A stretch of DNA of 64,000 bases, taken from the NCBI GenBank assembly GCA_020466095.1, contig CM035806.1, forward strand, positions 121,701,168 to 121,765,167, in the 5' to 3' direction. Every line of letters starts with the position of its first letter. Within the stretch, counting starts at the first letter, position 1. The notes beneath the pieces were generated by a model. The model saw only the letters and a list, made by a program, of their open reading frames with translations. It ran no database searches and was not told where the DNA came from. The DNA comes from Chlorops oryzae (lineage: Eukaryota > Arthropoda > Insecta > Diptera > Chloropidae). A program made the translations under genes and the position numbers. Positions 1-10,132 of this stretch are shown here, piece by piece.

Positions 1-1
1 T

Positions 2-118
2 TGCCAGTTGACGCAATTACCGTATGATGGCGTTATCGAAGCCAATAAAATGCGGAAGTGGATCCATAAAGAAAACGAGATCGAATCCTCTGATGAACTC
101 GACGAAGAGAAAGTTTAA
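2..118 (+). CDS. Possible 3' terminal exon or ORF tail (38 codons)
   Basis: One frame is open from the window edge to a TAA at 116-118. The peptide begins CQLTQLPYDGVIEANK and ends in an acidic stretch, SSDELDEEKV. I do not recognise the family. An acidic C-terminus directly before a stop looks more like a real protein end than a random frame, but 38 codons is weak evidence. A run of 13 A (about 136-148) follows within 20 bases of the stop, so a retroposed tail is an alternative. The upstream part lies outside the window. Confidence 0.3.
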   Translation, partial: CQLTQLPYDGVIEANKMRKWIHKENEIESSDELDEEKV

Positions 119-185
119 ACTATCGTATGCATTGTAAAAAAAAAAAAATAGTATGCACTATCTGACGTAGCCTATATCTTATAAA

Positions 186-919
186 CAGGGCTAATCAAAA
201 TATTTATGAAAAAACTTCAAAATATTTATTTAATATTTAAGAAAAAACACTCAAAATATTTGCGATAAATATTTACGATAAAAATTTATTTCAAGGGCAT
301 TTTCCATATATTATTGGTTTAAGTAAACTTATTGCAATAAAATATGAGATGTTTTCGAAGATTTTCAAAAATGAATGAACGTAGGCTATTGTCATAGAAT
401 AAATAATAATTATTATATATTCTATGCTATTGTCTAAGACTCGTTTATAATCAGAAAAATATCTTTAAACATTTGTAATAAAAATCTGATACCAGATTTG
501 AAATCAGCGACCCCAAAAACCTCCTTGTGATACAGTTTTTTGGAAAAAGATCTATTTTTAAAAAATTTGGCCGCCATATTGGATCAGCCATTTTGGTTTT
601 TGAAAATCTGACACCAGATTTGAAATCAGCGACCCCAAACCGAAAAAATCGTTCTTATTGGAAGAGTCCTTCATATTTTTGCCGCTGTTGTTGGGCTTTC
701 CGCCCATAGTGCAGCGTTATGAATTACGTTTATCTGATTGGAAAGCATGCTTACTACGAGTATTACGAGTATATCTACTGCATATTCGTATATAATATGA
801 AATTTTAGCCGAAATATTTACGGAAAATCAAAATTTGCTGATATATTTATTTTTGCCCAGAAGAGTCGAAATATTTAATTAAATATTTATTATTTAAATA
901 AATATTTTGATCAGCCCTG
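186..919. mobile_element. hAT-like non-autonomous element (734 bp)
   Basis: The ends are inverted copies: CAGGGCTAATCAAAATATTT on the left and the complement of CAGGGCTGATCAAAATATTT on the right, with one mismatch. A perfect 8-bp direct repeat, CTTATAAA, flanks the element at 178-185 and 920-927, as expected of a hAT target duplication. The interior is AT-rich and holds two direct copies of an ACCAGATTTGAAATCAGCGA block (about 493 and 613). There is no transposase ORF. Confidence 0.85.
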
Positions 920-1079
920 CTTATAAATATTATATACAAATGTAAAAACGCTAGCTTAATTAAAATATTCACTTCATAAAAAAAACAAAAAGAAAAAAAA
1001 ACACTAATATGTTAACTAAGTACCGAGGTCGGTCCTTGTCAGGCTGGCCGAGTTGTAAACTACCTTCTTTTGATAACCT

Positions 1080-1163
1080 GTGTAAAACTAGACTCTTGTA
1101 AACTATAAGTATTTATGAACATGTGTAAAACTAGACCCTAGTAACAATATGTATTTATGGCAA
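1080..1163. repeat. 42-bp direct repeat, two copies
   Basis: The segment starting GTGTAAAACTAGAC at 1080 recurs at 1122 with moderate divergence. Each copy contains a GTATTTATG word. No coding or structural role is visible. Confidence 0.6.
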
Positions 1164-1259
1164 CTCTGTACGAAGAATTGAAGAAAAAGGCTAGGTGGCA
1201 GCCTGGAACGACAGCCAACTTCACTTCTTCCATGTAGGACTGTAGGTCTAACTGTCGAC

Positions 1260-1493
1260 CATATATTACTATATATGTCACTCTCATAGATTTTGGGCGG
1301 GACATTTCGCGCCAGTTAGAAAGAGATGATACTCGGCAGGCAAAAAAAGAGCGAGAGAGAAATACTTTTGGTGAGTACCTAAGTGAAAAATGCTCATTTT
1401 GGTGGATACCCAAGACCGTGGTGGGTACCCAAGACCGTGTTGAAAAGAGCCAAAATAGAAACGGCTCCTGAGTGACATATATAGTTATATATG
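1260..1493. mobile_element. CATATAT MITE, copy 1 (234 bp)
   Basis: The ends are inverted: CATATATTACTATATATGTC on the left and the complement of CATATATAACTATATATGTC on the right. The interior contains GGGCGGGACATTTCGCGCC and paired GGGTACCCAAGACCGTG words. It is inserted in repeat R. Unlike its relatives it is flanked by an 18-bp direct repeat, GTAGGTCTAACTGTCGAC, at 1242-1259 and 1494-1511. It has no ORF. Confidence 0.85.
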
Positions 1494-1779
1494 GTAGGTC
1501 TAACTGTCGACGTCGAAAGGCCTCTGCCGCTAATAAGAAACTCCCCATTAGGCAGGGATAGGAAACTCAACTCTTTCGAGAAATTCACCAAAAAGCTACC
1601 AACAAAAACCCTAAGCAGGAATAGGAAATTCAACTCTTTCGAGAAATTCACCAGAAAGCTACCAACAACAATACGGGCAGACAAAAAGTGGCACTATGAT
1701 GCCACCTGCAAGAAAATTATCAAAGAAACACGGCGTCGTCTCGGGTTTTTTATATAGCTTTAAAAGTTATAATTGAAGC

Positions 1780-2012
1780 CATATATTACTATATATGTCA
1801 CTCTCATAGATTTTGAGCGGGACATTTCGCGCCGCTTAGAAAGAGATGTTACTCGGCAGGCAAAAAAGAGCGAGAGAGAAATACTTTTGGTGAGTACCTA
1901 AGTGAAAAATGCTCATTTTGGTGGGTACCCAAGACCGTGGTGGGTACCCAAGACCGTGTTGAAAAGAGCCAAAATAGAAACGGCTCCTGAGTGACATATA
2001 TAGTTATATATG
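1780..2012. mobile_element. CATATAT MITE, copy 2 (233 bp)
   Basis: Same family and orientation as the 1260-1493 copy. A perfect 8-bp duplication, ATTGAAGC, flanks it at 1772-1779 and 2013-2020. An 8-bp duplication with CA-starting ends fits hAT or P superfamily machinery; the sequence alone does not decide which. Confidence 0.88.
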
Positions 2013-2413
2013 ATTGAAGCTTTAATAAATGTATTGCGATATGTTTTTGCTTAATGTGCACGAATGTTTTCATTTTGTAATAAATTGACATACATTTTTG
2101 ACTATGGCTGCGAATTAGATTGTACATAGAATTTAGCATTTTTGCTGAAATAGTGTGATCAAAAAGTTATGTGGACAGGGTTGGACAAAAAAACAATTTA
2201 AATTTCTCCTTGGCATTGAGTTTCGTTCATTAGTTTTATGTTTTTCAAGCTTTTCATATGATTTTATGAGTTTGGTAGATATTTTATATGTAATGAACTC
2301 GAAAATCTCCCAAAATTAAAAATAAAAGTGGCAATGCATTTCACCACAGCAGAGCTAAAGATTTCGCTGCCATAGCATAGGAAGAAGAAGAGTTAGACCT
2401 ATAGTCCTATATG

Positions 2414-3406
2414 CTGTCGACGTCGAAAAGCCTCTGCCGCGATGGGGATATACACCATTAGGCAGGCAACGGACTAATAAAGGAAAATTATTAAATTCAA
2501 CTATAAAAACTCAATCTTTAACTCGTTTTCAATCGCAAAACATTTATTAAAGCTTCAATTATAACTTTTAAAGCTATATAAAAAACCCGAGCCGACGCCG
2601 TGTTTCTTTGATAATATTCTCGCAAGTGGCATCATAGTGCCACTTTTTGTCTACCCGTATTGTTGTTGGTAGCTTTCTGGTGAATTTCTCGAAAGAGTTG
2701 GATTTCCTATTCCTGCTTAAGGTTTTTGTTGGTAGCTCTTTGGTGAATTTCTCGAAAGAGTTGAATTTCCTATACCTGCCTAATGGTGAATTTCTTATTA
2801 GCGGCAGAGGCTTTTCGACGTCGAGAGTTAAGCTGCAATCATTCATGGCATAAGACGGCATAACATAACATAGCATAATCAGCTGGTTCTATCTATTCAA
2901 TACATGTTGTATGCAAGTGGTCAGTGATGGCATAACACAACATAACAGAACAGAAGAAGCTGTAGAAAACAGATTTTTCTTATGCCGTCTTATGTAAGTT
3001 CGAGCCAGCTGATTTGAATTTGTGTTGCCAACTCCTTCCCAAAGCTGCCACATTTGCCCTTTTTATGAAAATCTCGAAAAGCTACAATTACTAATGTTGT
3101 AATATATTAAAATAGTATTAAGCATATAATTTTTTATGAAAGCAAAATATATTTTATTACTTTTCGGCATGTCCCGAACTGATTTACAAGCGTTTGTTAA
3201 TTATTTCTTGAGAAATTGTGGAAATAATTTTTCCCCCTTTCCGCAATGTGCGCAAATTGCAACATTGCCTCTTCTGTGCTCTTATGTTTTCTTATGTCTT
3301 CACTGACTACTCGAAAAGCGCTTATGTTATTTTATGTTATGTTATGTTCTGTTATGCCGTCTTATGCCATGAATGATTGCAGCTTTAGACCTACAATCCT
3401 ACATGG
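2414..3406 (-). repeat. Interspersed repeat R, copy 2 (rearranged, hosts a MITE)
   Basis: Both ends of the 2414-2826 part carry GTCGACGTCGAAAAGCC-type sequence in opposite orientation, so this copy is a rearranged, partly palindromic version of repeat R. The tandem CTTTCTGGTGAATTTCTCG unit reads on the minus strand relative to copy 1. A MITE at 2831-3384 splits it, and the R sequence resumes as TTAGACCTACAATCC. Confidence 0.55.
2831..3384. mobile_element. MITE with TTA target duplication (554 bp)
   Basis: The terminal inverted repeat starts AGCTGCAATCATTCATGGC and continues for over 30 bp. TTA is duplicated at 2828-2830 and 3385-3387. The uninterrupted paralogous site GAGAGTTAGACCTAC exists at about 48178-48192, so the insertion and its 3-bp duplication are directly supported. 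A TTA duplication fits the PIF/Harbinger superfamily. Inside, TTATG-type short repeats (GGCATAACATAACATAGC) lie next to both ends. There is no ORF. Confidence 0.75.
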
Positions 3407-3767
3407 ATGGCACGTGGCAAAAAAAGTGTGTGTTGAATTGAAGTAGATCCCCTGTGCATGCATTCTTATGGAAAAATCAAAAACGTAGCACGCCCCCTGA
3501 AAATTGCGGTTCCGGTCTAACAAATATTTTATAATCTTGTAACATGAACTAAAATTTTTGTTAAAAATGAGATATATATAAGTGTTAATCAAAGGTTTTT
3601 CATAAGAACTCATTATATTTTACAGCAAAATATGTTATTTTTATCCAATTAAAAATAATTAGAGTAAATTTTGCTCATATTATTGAGGAACGCTAAAGCA
3701 GAGTACTCATGCGTCGAATATGACCGATTATCAAAAAGTTTGAATACCACTACAGAACAGCTGATAT

Positions 3768-5081
3768 GAAATATTCAGTGCTATCATAACTAAAATTGCT
3801 CGATACATAACTAGTGGCTCAAGTACTTAGATAAATAGAATGCATAAACTATATATTTTTGGAGCTCTTCTGAATGAAAAAGGTACAAAATTGCATAAAC
3901 TATCATAAAAAACTAAAAAAATTTTACATTAGAAAGAAAACATTAAAAAATTTAATCGCAAGTTTGTTTAGTTACAAAATTAAGTGAATACTCAAAAAAT
4001 TATAGCATCACTAGTTCACCACGGAATTCGGTTGTTGTTGTAAGTGTTCCAAGGTGTATTTAATAAGGTGATAGCAGTTCTACAACAAATACAACTCGAC
4101 AAAAACAACAGGGAGATTTTTGTTGTGCCGAGTACGTATATAGTTATATATGCAGTCAACAGTCAACACTGAACCATGCGATATTCAGGTGACAGCGAAT
4201 CATATATAACTATATATATGTCACTCAGGAGCCGTGTCCATTTTGGCTCTTTTTACCACGGTCTTGGGTACCCACCAAAATGACCATTTTGCACTGAGGT
4301 ACTCACCAAAAGTATTTCCCTCTCGCTCTTCTTTTGCCTGCCGAGTACCATCTCTTTCTAACTGCCGCGAAATATCCCACCCAAAATCTATGAGAGTGAC
4401 ATATTGAATTGATTCAGGAATTGTCAAAAAAAAATCTAAACACGTCAACTGACTAGAGATGAACGCAGTGCTGCCAGGTTTTTCAAGAGTGTTCCCTTTA
4501 AATTTTAGTCATATAGTAATATAGGGGACACTTACAAGGTGTATTTAATAAGGTGGTAGCAGTAGCACATATGTCTTCTTCTTATTTTATTATTTTCCGA
4601 TTTAAATGTCAAAAAAAAAAATTTTATTTTCAAAATTTGTTTTTGTATTCATTAGGTGATATTAAAATTTCTATATTCACAACAACATATTTGACATTTG
4701 GATGTACTGGGCACAACAAAAACCTCCCTGTTGTTTTTGTCGAGTTGTATTTGTTGTAGAACTGCTATCACCTTATTAAATACACCTTGGAACACTTACA
4801 ACAACAACCGAATTCCGTGGTGAACTAATGATGCAATAATTTTTTGAGTATTCACTTAATTTTGTAACTAAACATACTTGCGATTAAATTTTTTAATGTT
4901 TTCTTTCTAATGTAAAACTTTTTTAGTTTTTTATGATAGTTAATGCAATTTTGTACCTTTTTCATTCAGAAGAGCTCCAAAAATATATATTTTATGCATT
5001 CTTTTTATCATGATATGTCATAAGTACTTGAGCCACTAGTTACGTATCGAAAAATTTTAGTTTTGATATCACTGAATATTT
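3768..5081. mobile_element. Foldback element with arms of about 350 bp
   Basis: The left arm (about 3768-4112) and right arm (about 4720-5081) are reverse complements. Both contain GAATTCGGTTGTTGTTG, CAAGGTGTATTTAATAAGG and AGTACTTGAGCCACTAG-type words. The loop holds a truncated CATATAT MITE and a partial third copy of the arm word near 4538. Transcribed through, it would form a long hairpin. There is no coding signal. Confidence 0.7.
4201..4405. mobile_element. CATATAT MITE, copy 3 (right end lost)
   Basis: The left end, CATATATAACTATATATATG, is followed by TCACTCAGGAGCCG, so it is inverted relative to copies 1 and 2. The right end stops at GAGAGTGACATAT and runs into unrelated sequence, so the terminal repeat is truncated and no target duplication is recoverable. 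Confidence 0.75.
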
Positions 5082-5256
5082 GACCTATTTTGGTTATATT
5101 TTACCTATTTTTGACCAAATTTCTGCCTTAAAAATGCCCTAACTTCAAAGTAAGTTTTACAAGGTCGAAATTACCTAAATTCGCCTATCTTCGGGCTTAA
5201 AAGTCAATGTGACTTTAAAGAATATTTTTGGTCGAAAAAAGGTAAAACAGTCCTTA

Positions 5257-5748
5257 TACTACGTTTATACGTATGCCTTATTCGCGAATAAGAATATTGC
5301 GAATAGCGAATTTTTCCGTATAAACGGTCTTATTCACGAATAGCCAATTCACGAAAGTTATTCGTGAATAGTGAGACTATTCGCGATAAACATGAGAGGT
5401 GATGCCACATTTTTCGCTGATTTCTCTCTTTTTGACGGTCCGGCAGCGCTTTTGTTTAATTTGAGTTCAAAAATCTAGCAAAAAAGATGGAGAACGGAAA
5501 GGAAACCAACCGCTGCACATGGATAATACTTAAATCAGAGACTGACATTTTTTCACTTTTGAAAAACTAATTGGTAAAAGCAATCCTGATGCTACGAAAT
5601 CATATGTTTTTCATGTGTGCTACCATTTCATTTCGTTTCGGCAGTCAGGTAGCACTAAGACCAACTAATGTCGGTTGCCGTATAAACGGTGACTTCACTG
5701 TTCGCGATATTCTTATTCGTGAATAAGGTTTAACGTATAAACGTAGTA
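5257..5748. mobile_element. TACTACG MITE, copy 1 (492 bp, TTA duplication)
   Basis: The ends are TACTACGTTTATACGT and the matching complement ACGTATAAACGTAGTA. TTA is duplicated at 5254-5256 and 5749-5751. The interior has nested short palindromes (ATTCGCGAATAAGAATAT, TATTCGTGAATAGTGAG). The 3-bp duplication points to PIF/Harbinger. Other copies are at 7056-7547 and 20153-20584. Confidence 0.75.
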
Positions 5749-6025
5749 TTAAATGCTCTGATAGTGGCATAACTTTGAATTCCAAATTAGGTAAGTTTTT
5801 TAAAGCATATGTTCCAAATTTTTGAATTTAGTTCGACTATTAAGTCCGTTCGACTGTTAAGGCGATATTAGGTTTAAAAAAATTACTTGTTTTTTTGCCT
5901 TTCTGCCCTATAAGTCGAGATGTCTTGATTTTTCGACTTTTAAGTCGAAATGCCTCTGAAGGAAAAACACATTGAGCTAAAAAAACGTATTCCCTATTTT
6001 GATCTAAAAGGACCATTATATAAAA

Positions 6026-6271
6026 CATGTAGGAGTGTAGGTCTAACTGTCGACGTCGAAAAGCCTCTGCCGCTAATAGAAAATTCACAATTACAAAGGT
6101 ATAGGAAGTTCGACTCTTTCGAGAAATTAACCAAGAAGCTACCAACAAAAACCTTAAGCAGGAATAGGAAATTCATTTCTTTCGAAAAATTTACCAAAAA
6201 GCTACCAACAACAATACGGGTAGACACAAAGTGGCACTATGATGTCACTAGCAAGAAAATTATCAAAGAAT
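6026..6271 (+). repeat. Interspersed repeat R, copy 3 (fragment)
   Basis: Starts CATGTAGGAGTGTAGGTC and runs through the tandem CTCTTTCGAGAAATT unit to AAGAAAATTATCAAAGAA, then joins unrelated sequence. Same family as 1231-2413. Confidence 0.6.
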
Positions 6272-6466
6272 GTAGTAATGAATTTTTGAAGAGCAACACT
6301 TACGAAACAGCTGGTCCCATTATTTCAACAAAGTGAAACGTGCAACTTTTCGTATTTAAAACAAAAATAAAATAAAAATAAAAAGGTAAATGATGTATAG
6401 CCAACGCCGCTATCGTCGGCTTATTAAAGAAGAAAAAATCGTTTACTTGCGCGGACGGAGCACATG

Positions 6467-6624
6467 TAGTGCCGTAGCAATTCTGTTTTGCGTGAGGGGC
6501 CAAAATTATTTTTCCAATTTGCGTGGGGGGGAAAAATTATTTTTTCAATTTTATTCATGGGCAAAAACAAAAATGCATGGGGGGCCAAAGCCCCCCTCTT
6601 GCCCCTATGGTTGTTACGGCACTG
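6467..6624. mobile_element. Small hAT-like MITE (158 bp)
   Basis: The left end TAGTGCCGTAGCAA and right end (complement of CAGTGCCGTAACAA) are inverted repeats. The flanking 8-bp duplication AGCACATG is perfect (6459-6466, 6625-6632). The interior includes GGGGCCAAA and its inverse next to C-runs. Removing it joins a frame reading ARTEHMRASNDEAESSF, ending at a TAA at about 6758. That may be an old ORF, but I recognise no family. Confidence 0.85.
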
Positions 6625-7055
6625 AGCACATGAGAGCTTCGAATGATGAAGCGGAAAGTTCTTTTGATGGCCCAACGGACGAAAATAATGAATTTGTCGA
6701 GCTTCGCGAACCTTTTGGATTGATATTTTTAATTTTAAAGTTAAAAAAAAGACAATAATAAATAAACAAACATAAATTCCAAAAATGTGTGTTATTTATT
6801 TCCATGGTTAGTAATTGATTATAATTTTCATTACTTGGTAATACAAAGAATCGCCGTGAGGTGAGTTCACCCAACACATTCTTTTTCTAATTACAGAGGA
6901 ATGTCTTTCCTTCGTGAGTGGGAATGAGCAAAAATCGTAGGACATCGATGTGGATGAAAGCAATGTGTTCTGTAATGAGTTAATGCAATATTTTTCTTAT
7001 TCCCCAAAGGCGAAATTTCCCACTGGGTCTATATGCTACACTCACTCACTGCATA

Positions 7056-7547
7056 CACTACGTTTATACGTTAAACCTTATTCACGAATAAGAATATCGC
7101 AAATAGTGAAGTCACCGTTTATAAAGCAACCGACATTAGTTGGTCTTAGCGCTACCTGACTGCCAAAACGAAATGAAATGGTAGCACACATGAAAAACAT
7201 ATGATTTCATAGCATCAGGAATGCTTTTACCAATTAGTTTTCCAAAAGTAAAAAAATGTCAGTCTCTGATTTAAGTATTATCCATATTCAGCGGTTGGTT
7301 TCCTTTCCGTACTCTATCTTATTTGTTAGATTTTTGAACTCAAATTCAACAAAAGCGCTGCCTAATCGACAAAAAGAGAGAAATCTGCAAAAAATGTGGC
7401 ATCACCTCTCATGTTTATCGCGAATAGTCTCACTATTCACGAATAACTTTCGTGAATTGGCTATTCGTGAATAAGACCGTTTATACGGAAAAATTCGCTA
7501 TTCGCAATATTCTTATTCGCGAATAAGGCATACGTATAAACGTAGTA
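7056..7547. mobile_element. TACTACG MITE, copy 2 (inverse orientation)
   Basis: Reverse complement of the 5257-5748 MITE, forming the inner part of the right arm of the large inverted repeat. Its outer flank (TAAGGA) mirrors the outer flank of copy 1. Its inner flank (CTGCATACACTACG) does not, so the arm duplication ends at the MITE edge. Confidence 0.7.
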
Positions 7548-8389
7548 TAAGGATTGTTTTACCTTTTTTCGACCAAAAATATTCTTTAAAGTCACATTGA
7601 CTTTTAAGCCGGAAGATAGGCGAATTTAGGTAATTTCGACCTTGTAAAACTTACTTTGAAGTTAGGGCATTTTTAAGGCAGAAATTTGGTCAAAAATAGG
7701 TAAAATATAACCAAAATAGGTCAAATGGACCTAGCACTGGTCATATTTCCCTATTTTTCTTGTTGGGTAGCTTTAATTCAAGCATTTTGCAATAGTCCTT
7801 AGCATTAATAATTAAATTCATTAAAACAAAATAGCAAGTGCTGTATTTATGTTTCTACTATCAACCCTTAATCAGAGATTCATAATTTATTTTGCTAATA
7901 TTTTACAAAATATTACGCCTGTGTGGAAGAGGAAAATGTCATAAAAGGCAAACGAAGTAAGAATTGACGATCAATTCTTTCAAGTTTGTGCAGAGGCGGC
8001 GATAGGCGTGGGCGACGTGGGCCATCGCCTACGGCCTCGCGGTCCGAGGGGCCTCGCGCCTCAAATACTCATAATAATTCGTCCATATCACTAAATAAAC
8101 TTAAACTATATTTATTTAATATCGATTATTTTATAGGAAACCAGATGTTTAAATTTTTTTCCGAAACAAAAAACGATTTTGATGTCAAAAATTCTTACGT
8201 GTACACTTTTTGAAGATTGTTTTGACAAAATTGTCAAATGTGTAAATTCCCCCTTATTTATGCGAAATGCTTGAAATTTATTCAATCGTATGGATTTATA
8301 TAACAAACGATATTTTCAATTGTTGTTTTAATTTTCAATAAATCTGCTTTTTTTAAAAATTCCACAATAGAAATCCACAATCAATTGAA

Positions 8390-8986
8390 GTGTGTCACCC
8401 CAACATGGATATTTTTCACTTTAACACAGTTCTGCGAGCAGGTGAATGTAGTGACTTCCAACCGTACGAATTATATGAAGAATTTCAAACAATGATCCTA
8501 AATGTACCAGTCTTCATTAGAGATGCAAAAGGAGTGCTTCAATACATAATAGAAAATAACTTAAAAGAAATTTATCCAAATATTCACATTAGTGGGACTC
8601 AGCAGCTTTGCAAATTGTGGGAAATGAGAAATTTGTCACACAACTGTCAAAATATATATGAAAACTTACGATGGGAAAAGTTGCGAAGGCATTTGCGAAG
8701 CTGCATGAGTACCACTATTGTGTATCGAATTTTGTTAACGATACCGGTAAGTACAGCCTCCGCTGAAAGGAGCTTTTCAAAACTAAAACTTATAAAAAAT
8801 TTTTGGAGAAATACAATGGGTCAGGAAAGACTTTCAGCTTTGGCAATTCTTTCTATTGAAGCAGCCCTAGCATCTAAGGTTAATTACGGTACAATTATTA
8901 AGGAGCTTAGTAAGGGTAAGAGCAGGAAAATAATGGTCCTTTTTTGCATTTCAAAAAAAATTTTTTGTTTTTGGCTTTTTTTATAA
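8390..8986 (+). pseudogene. hAT transposase, C-terminal fragment
   Basis: This 198-codon frame ends with the hAT C-terminal dimerisation block: ILLTIPVSTASAERSFSKLK followed by LIKNFWRNTMGQERLSALA. The SAERSFSKLK signature is diagnostic of the family, most like the ZMYM1/TTF-type group in insects. hAT transposases are normally about 600-800 residues with an N-terminal BED finger and an RNase H-like core. Those parts are missing, and the frame has no natural start. The reading frame continues past the family's usual end into low-complexity codons. A domesticated gene is unlikely because it sits between hAT ends. Confidence 0.8.
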
Positions 8987-9299
8987 TAAAAAAAAATTGG
9001 TGTCTGTAAAGTCAATATACGGACGATAGTTTTACGTGATAGCGTCATAAGAAAACACTCATTACGTACAAAAAAGGGAGCATTCAAGTATCACGTGCGC
9101 TATTTTTGGCGATTTTTCAAACTCCCTCCCCTTAGACTTATTAATTTAAATGTTAGAAAATAGGTCTCATTTTTTAATTTTTTTTGGCGAGTTATAATAT
9201 AAGTATAAAATAGAAAAGAATAATTTTACTTCAATTTTTAAATTAAAATTGCATATAAATGTTTTCAAAATCAATGTCATAAATATTTTCGATCCCTGT

Positions 9300-9743
9300 C
9301 AGTGCTCGGACTACTACCACTTTGATGGTAGATCGACCACTATTTTCACTATTACCACTACCGCTTTTTTTTTTTTTTTTTACTTATTTATGCCTTCGTT
9401 TAATTTATTTTATGATCATTTAGAATCATTGAGAGAATAAAAAATGTGCTTCAATGTTATGTGATATTGAAAAATATGTTGGCAGCTGCCTATTGTCAAT
9501 AATGTTGTCAAGAATGGCAGTATTGGCGCTTGACGACATCCAATAAATATTGACACATTTTTTTTAAAGAAGAGAAAATACCTAAAAACATGTAATTTTC
9601 CCAATTTTCTACATGATCAGATGAGATATATTCCTATACATAGTAACATTTTAAGCAATTTTAAATCTACAACTTTTTATACGAATCTACCCCTTCTTCT
9701 TAAAAAATCTACCACCTTTAAAATTTTTCAAATCCGAGCACTG
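9300..9743. mobile_element. hAT-like MITE nested in a hAT element (444 bp)
   Basis: The ends are CAGTGCTCGGA and its complement TCCGAGCACTG. The 8-bp duplication is ATCCCTGT (9292-9299) and ATCCCTGC (9744-9751), 7 of 8. It lies inside the 7991-10824 element, so it is the younger insertion. The interior has ACTACCACTTT and poly-T tracts and no ORF. Confidence 0.8.
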
Positions 9744-10019
9744 ATCCCTGCCTTCGTTTTAAAAATTTTTGCAGGCAATGTTCATACAAAATTTAATTTT
9801 TACTTGGCACAGTGTATATATATTTAACGTGCAGAGTATGATGATGTAGCAATTGTTCTTTTCAAAAATTAATCTGCACAATTTATATGAGTGCGTGAAA
9901 AAATTGCAAAAACTTTTCGGACAATTTTGTTACATGTTATATGTTCATCCGCATAATGCTTATGAGAATTGTAGGTTGAAGTAATGGTTACAAAGAGTGC
10001 ATAACTACTAAGATGTCCA

Positions 10020-10132
10020 AGGCTGCAATTATAATGCAGCTAAAGCTGAAGCGTAGGCTGTCATGTGTTTGTTGCAATTTGTTGCTGCGGAAATACAACA
10101 AGCACATGACAGCTTCACACTAATTGCAGCCT
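10020..10132. repeat. Short foldback (113 bp)
   Basis: AGGCTGCAATTATAATGCAGC at the left is matched by TAATTGCAGCCT at the right, with TGTCATGTG and CACATGACA as a second inner pair. This gives a stem-loop of roughly 50-bp arms, possibly a tiny MITE. Confidence 0.55.

Larger units (their letters stand above)
1231..2413 (+). repeat. Interspersed repeat R, copy 1 (hosting two MITEs)
   Basis: This repeat begins around GTAGGTCTAACTGTCGACG, carries two imperfect copies of a roughly 60-bp unit containing CTCTTTCGAGAAATTCACC, and ends with AGTTAGACCTA, the inverse of its start. Related copies lie at 2414-3406, 6026-6271 and 47458-48203. Frames translate into tandem-looking peptides (VVGSFLVNFSKEL twice), but these follow from the tandem unit and have no start, domain or codon signature. 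Two 233-234-bp MITEs are inserted in this copy. The terminal inversion suggests a mobile element of unknown class. Confidence 0.6.
5083..7725. repeat. Large inverted repeat (2.6 kb) with arms of about 665 bp
   Basis: The left arm, about 5083-5748, starts with GACCTATTTTGGTTATATT. The right arm, about 7056-7725, ends with the reverse complement. Each arm consists of an AAATAGG-rich module plus one 492-bp TTA-type MITE. The 1.3-kb spacer carries a repeat R fragment, a 158-bp hAT-like MITE and unassigned sequence. The arms are nearly identical by eye, which suggests recent duplication or gene conversion. Confidence 0.7.

Noticed and set aside
1138..6227. Recurrent peptides with VVGSFLVNFSKEL or EKFTKKLPT in repeat R copies
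   Set aside because: They come from a 60-bp tandem unit read in either strand. No start context, no domain, and frames are broken differently in each copy.
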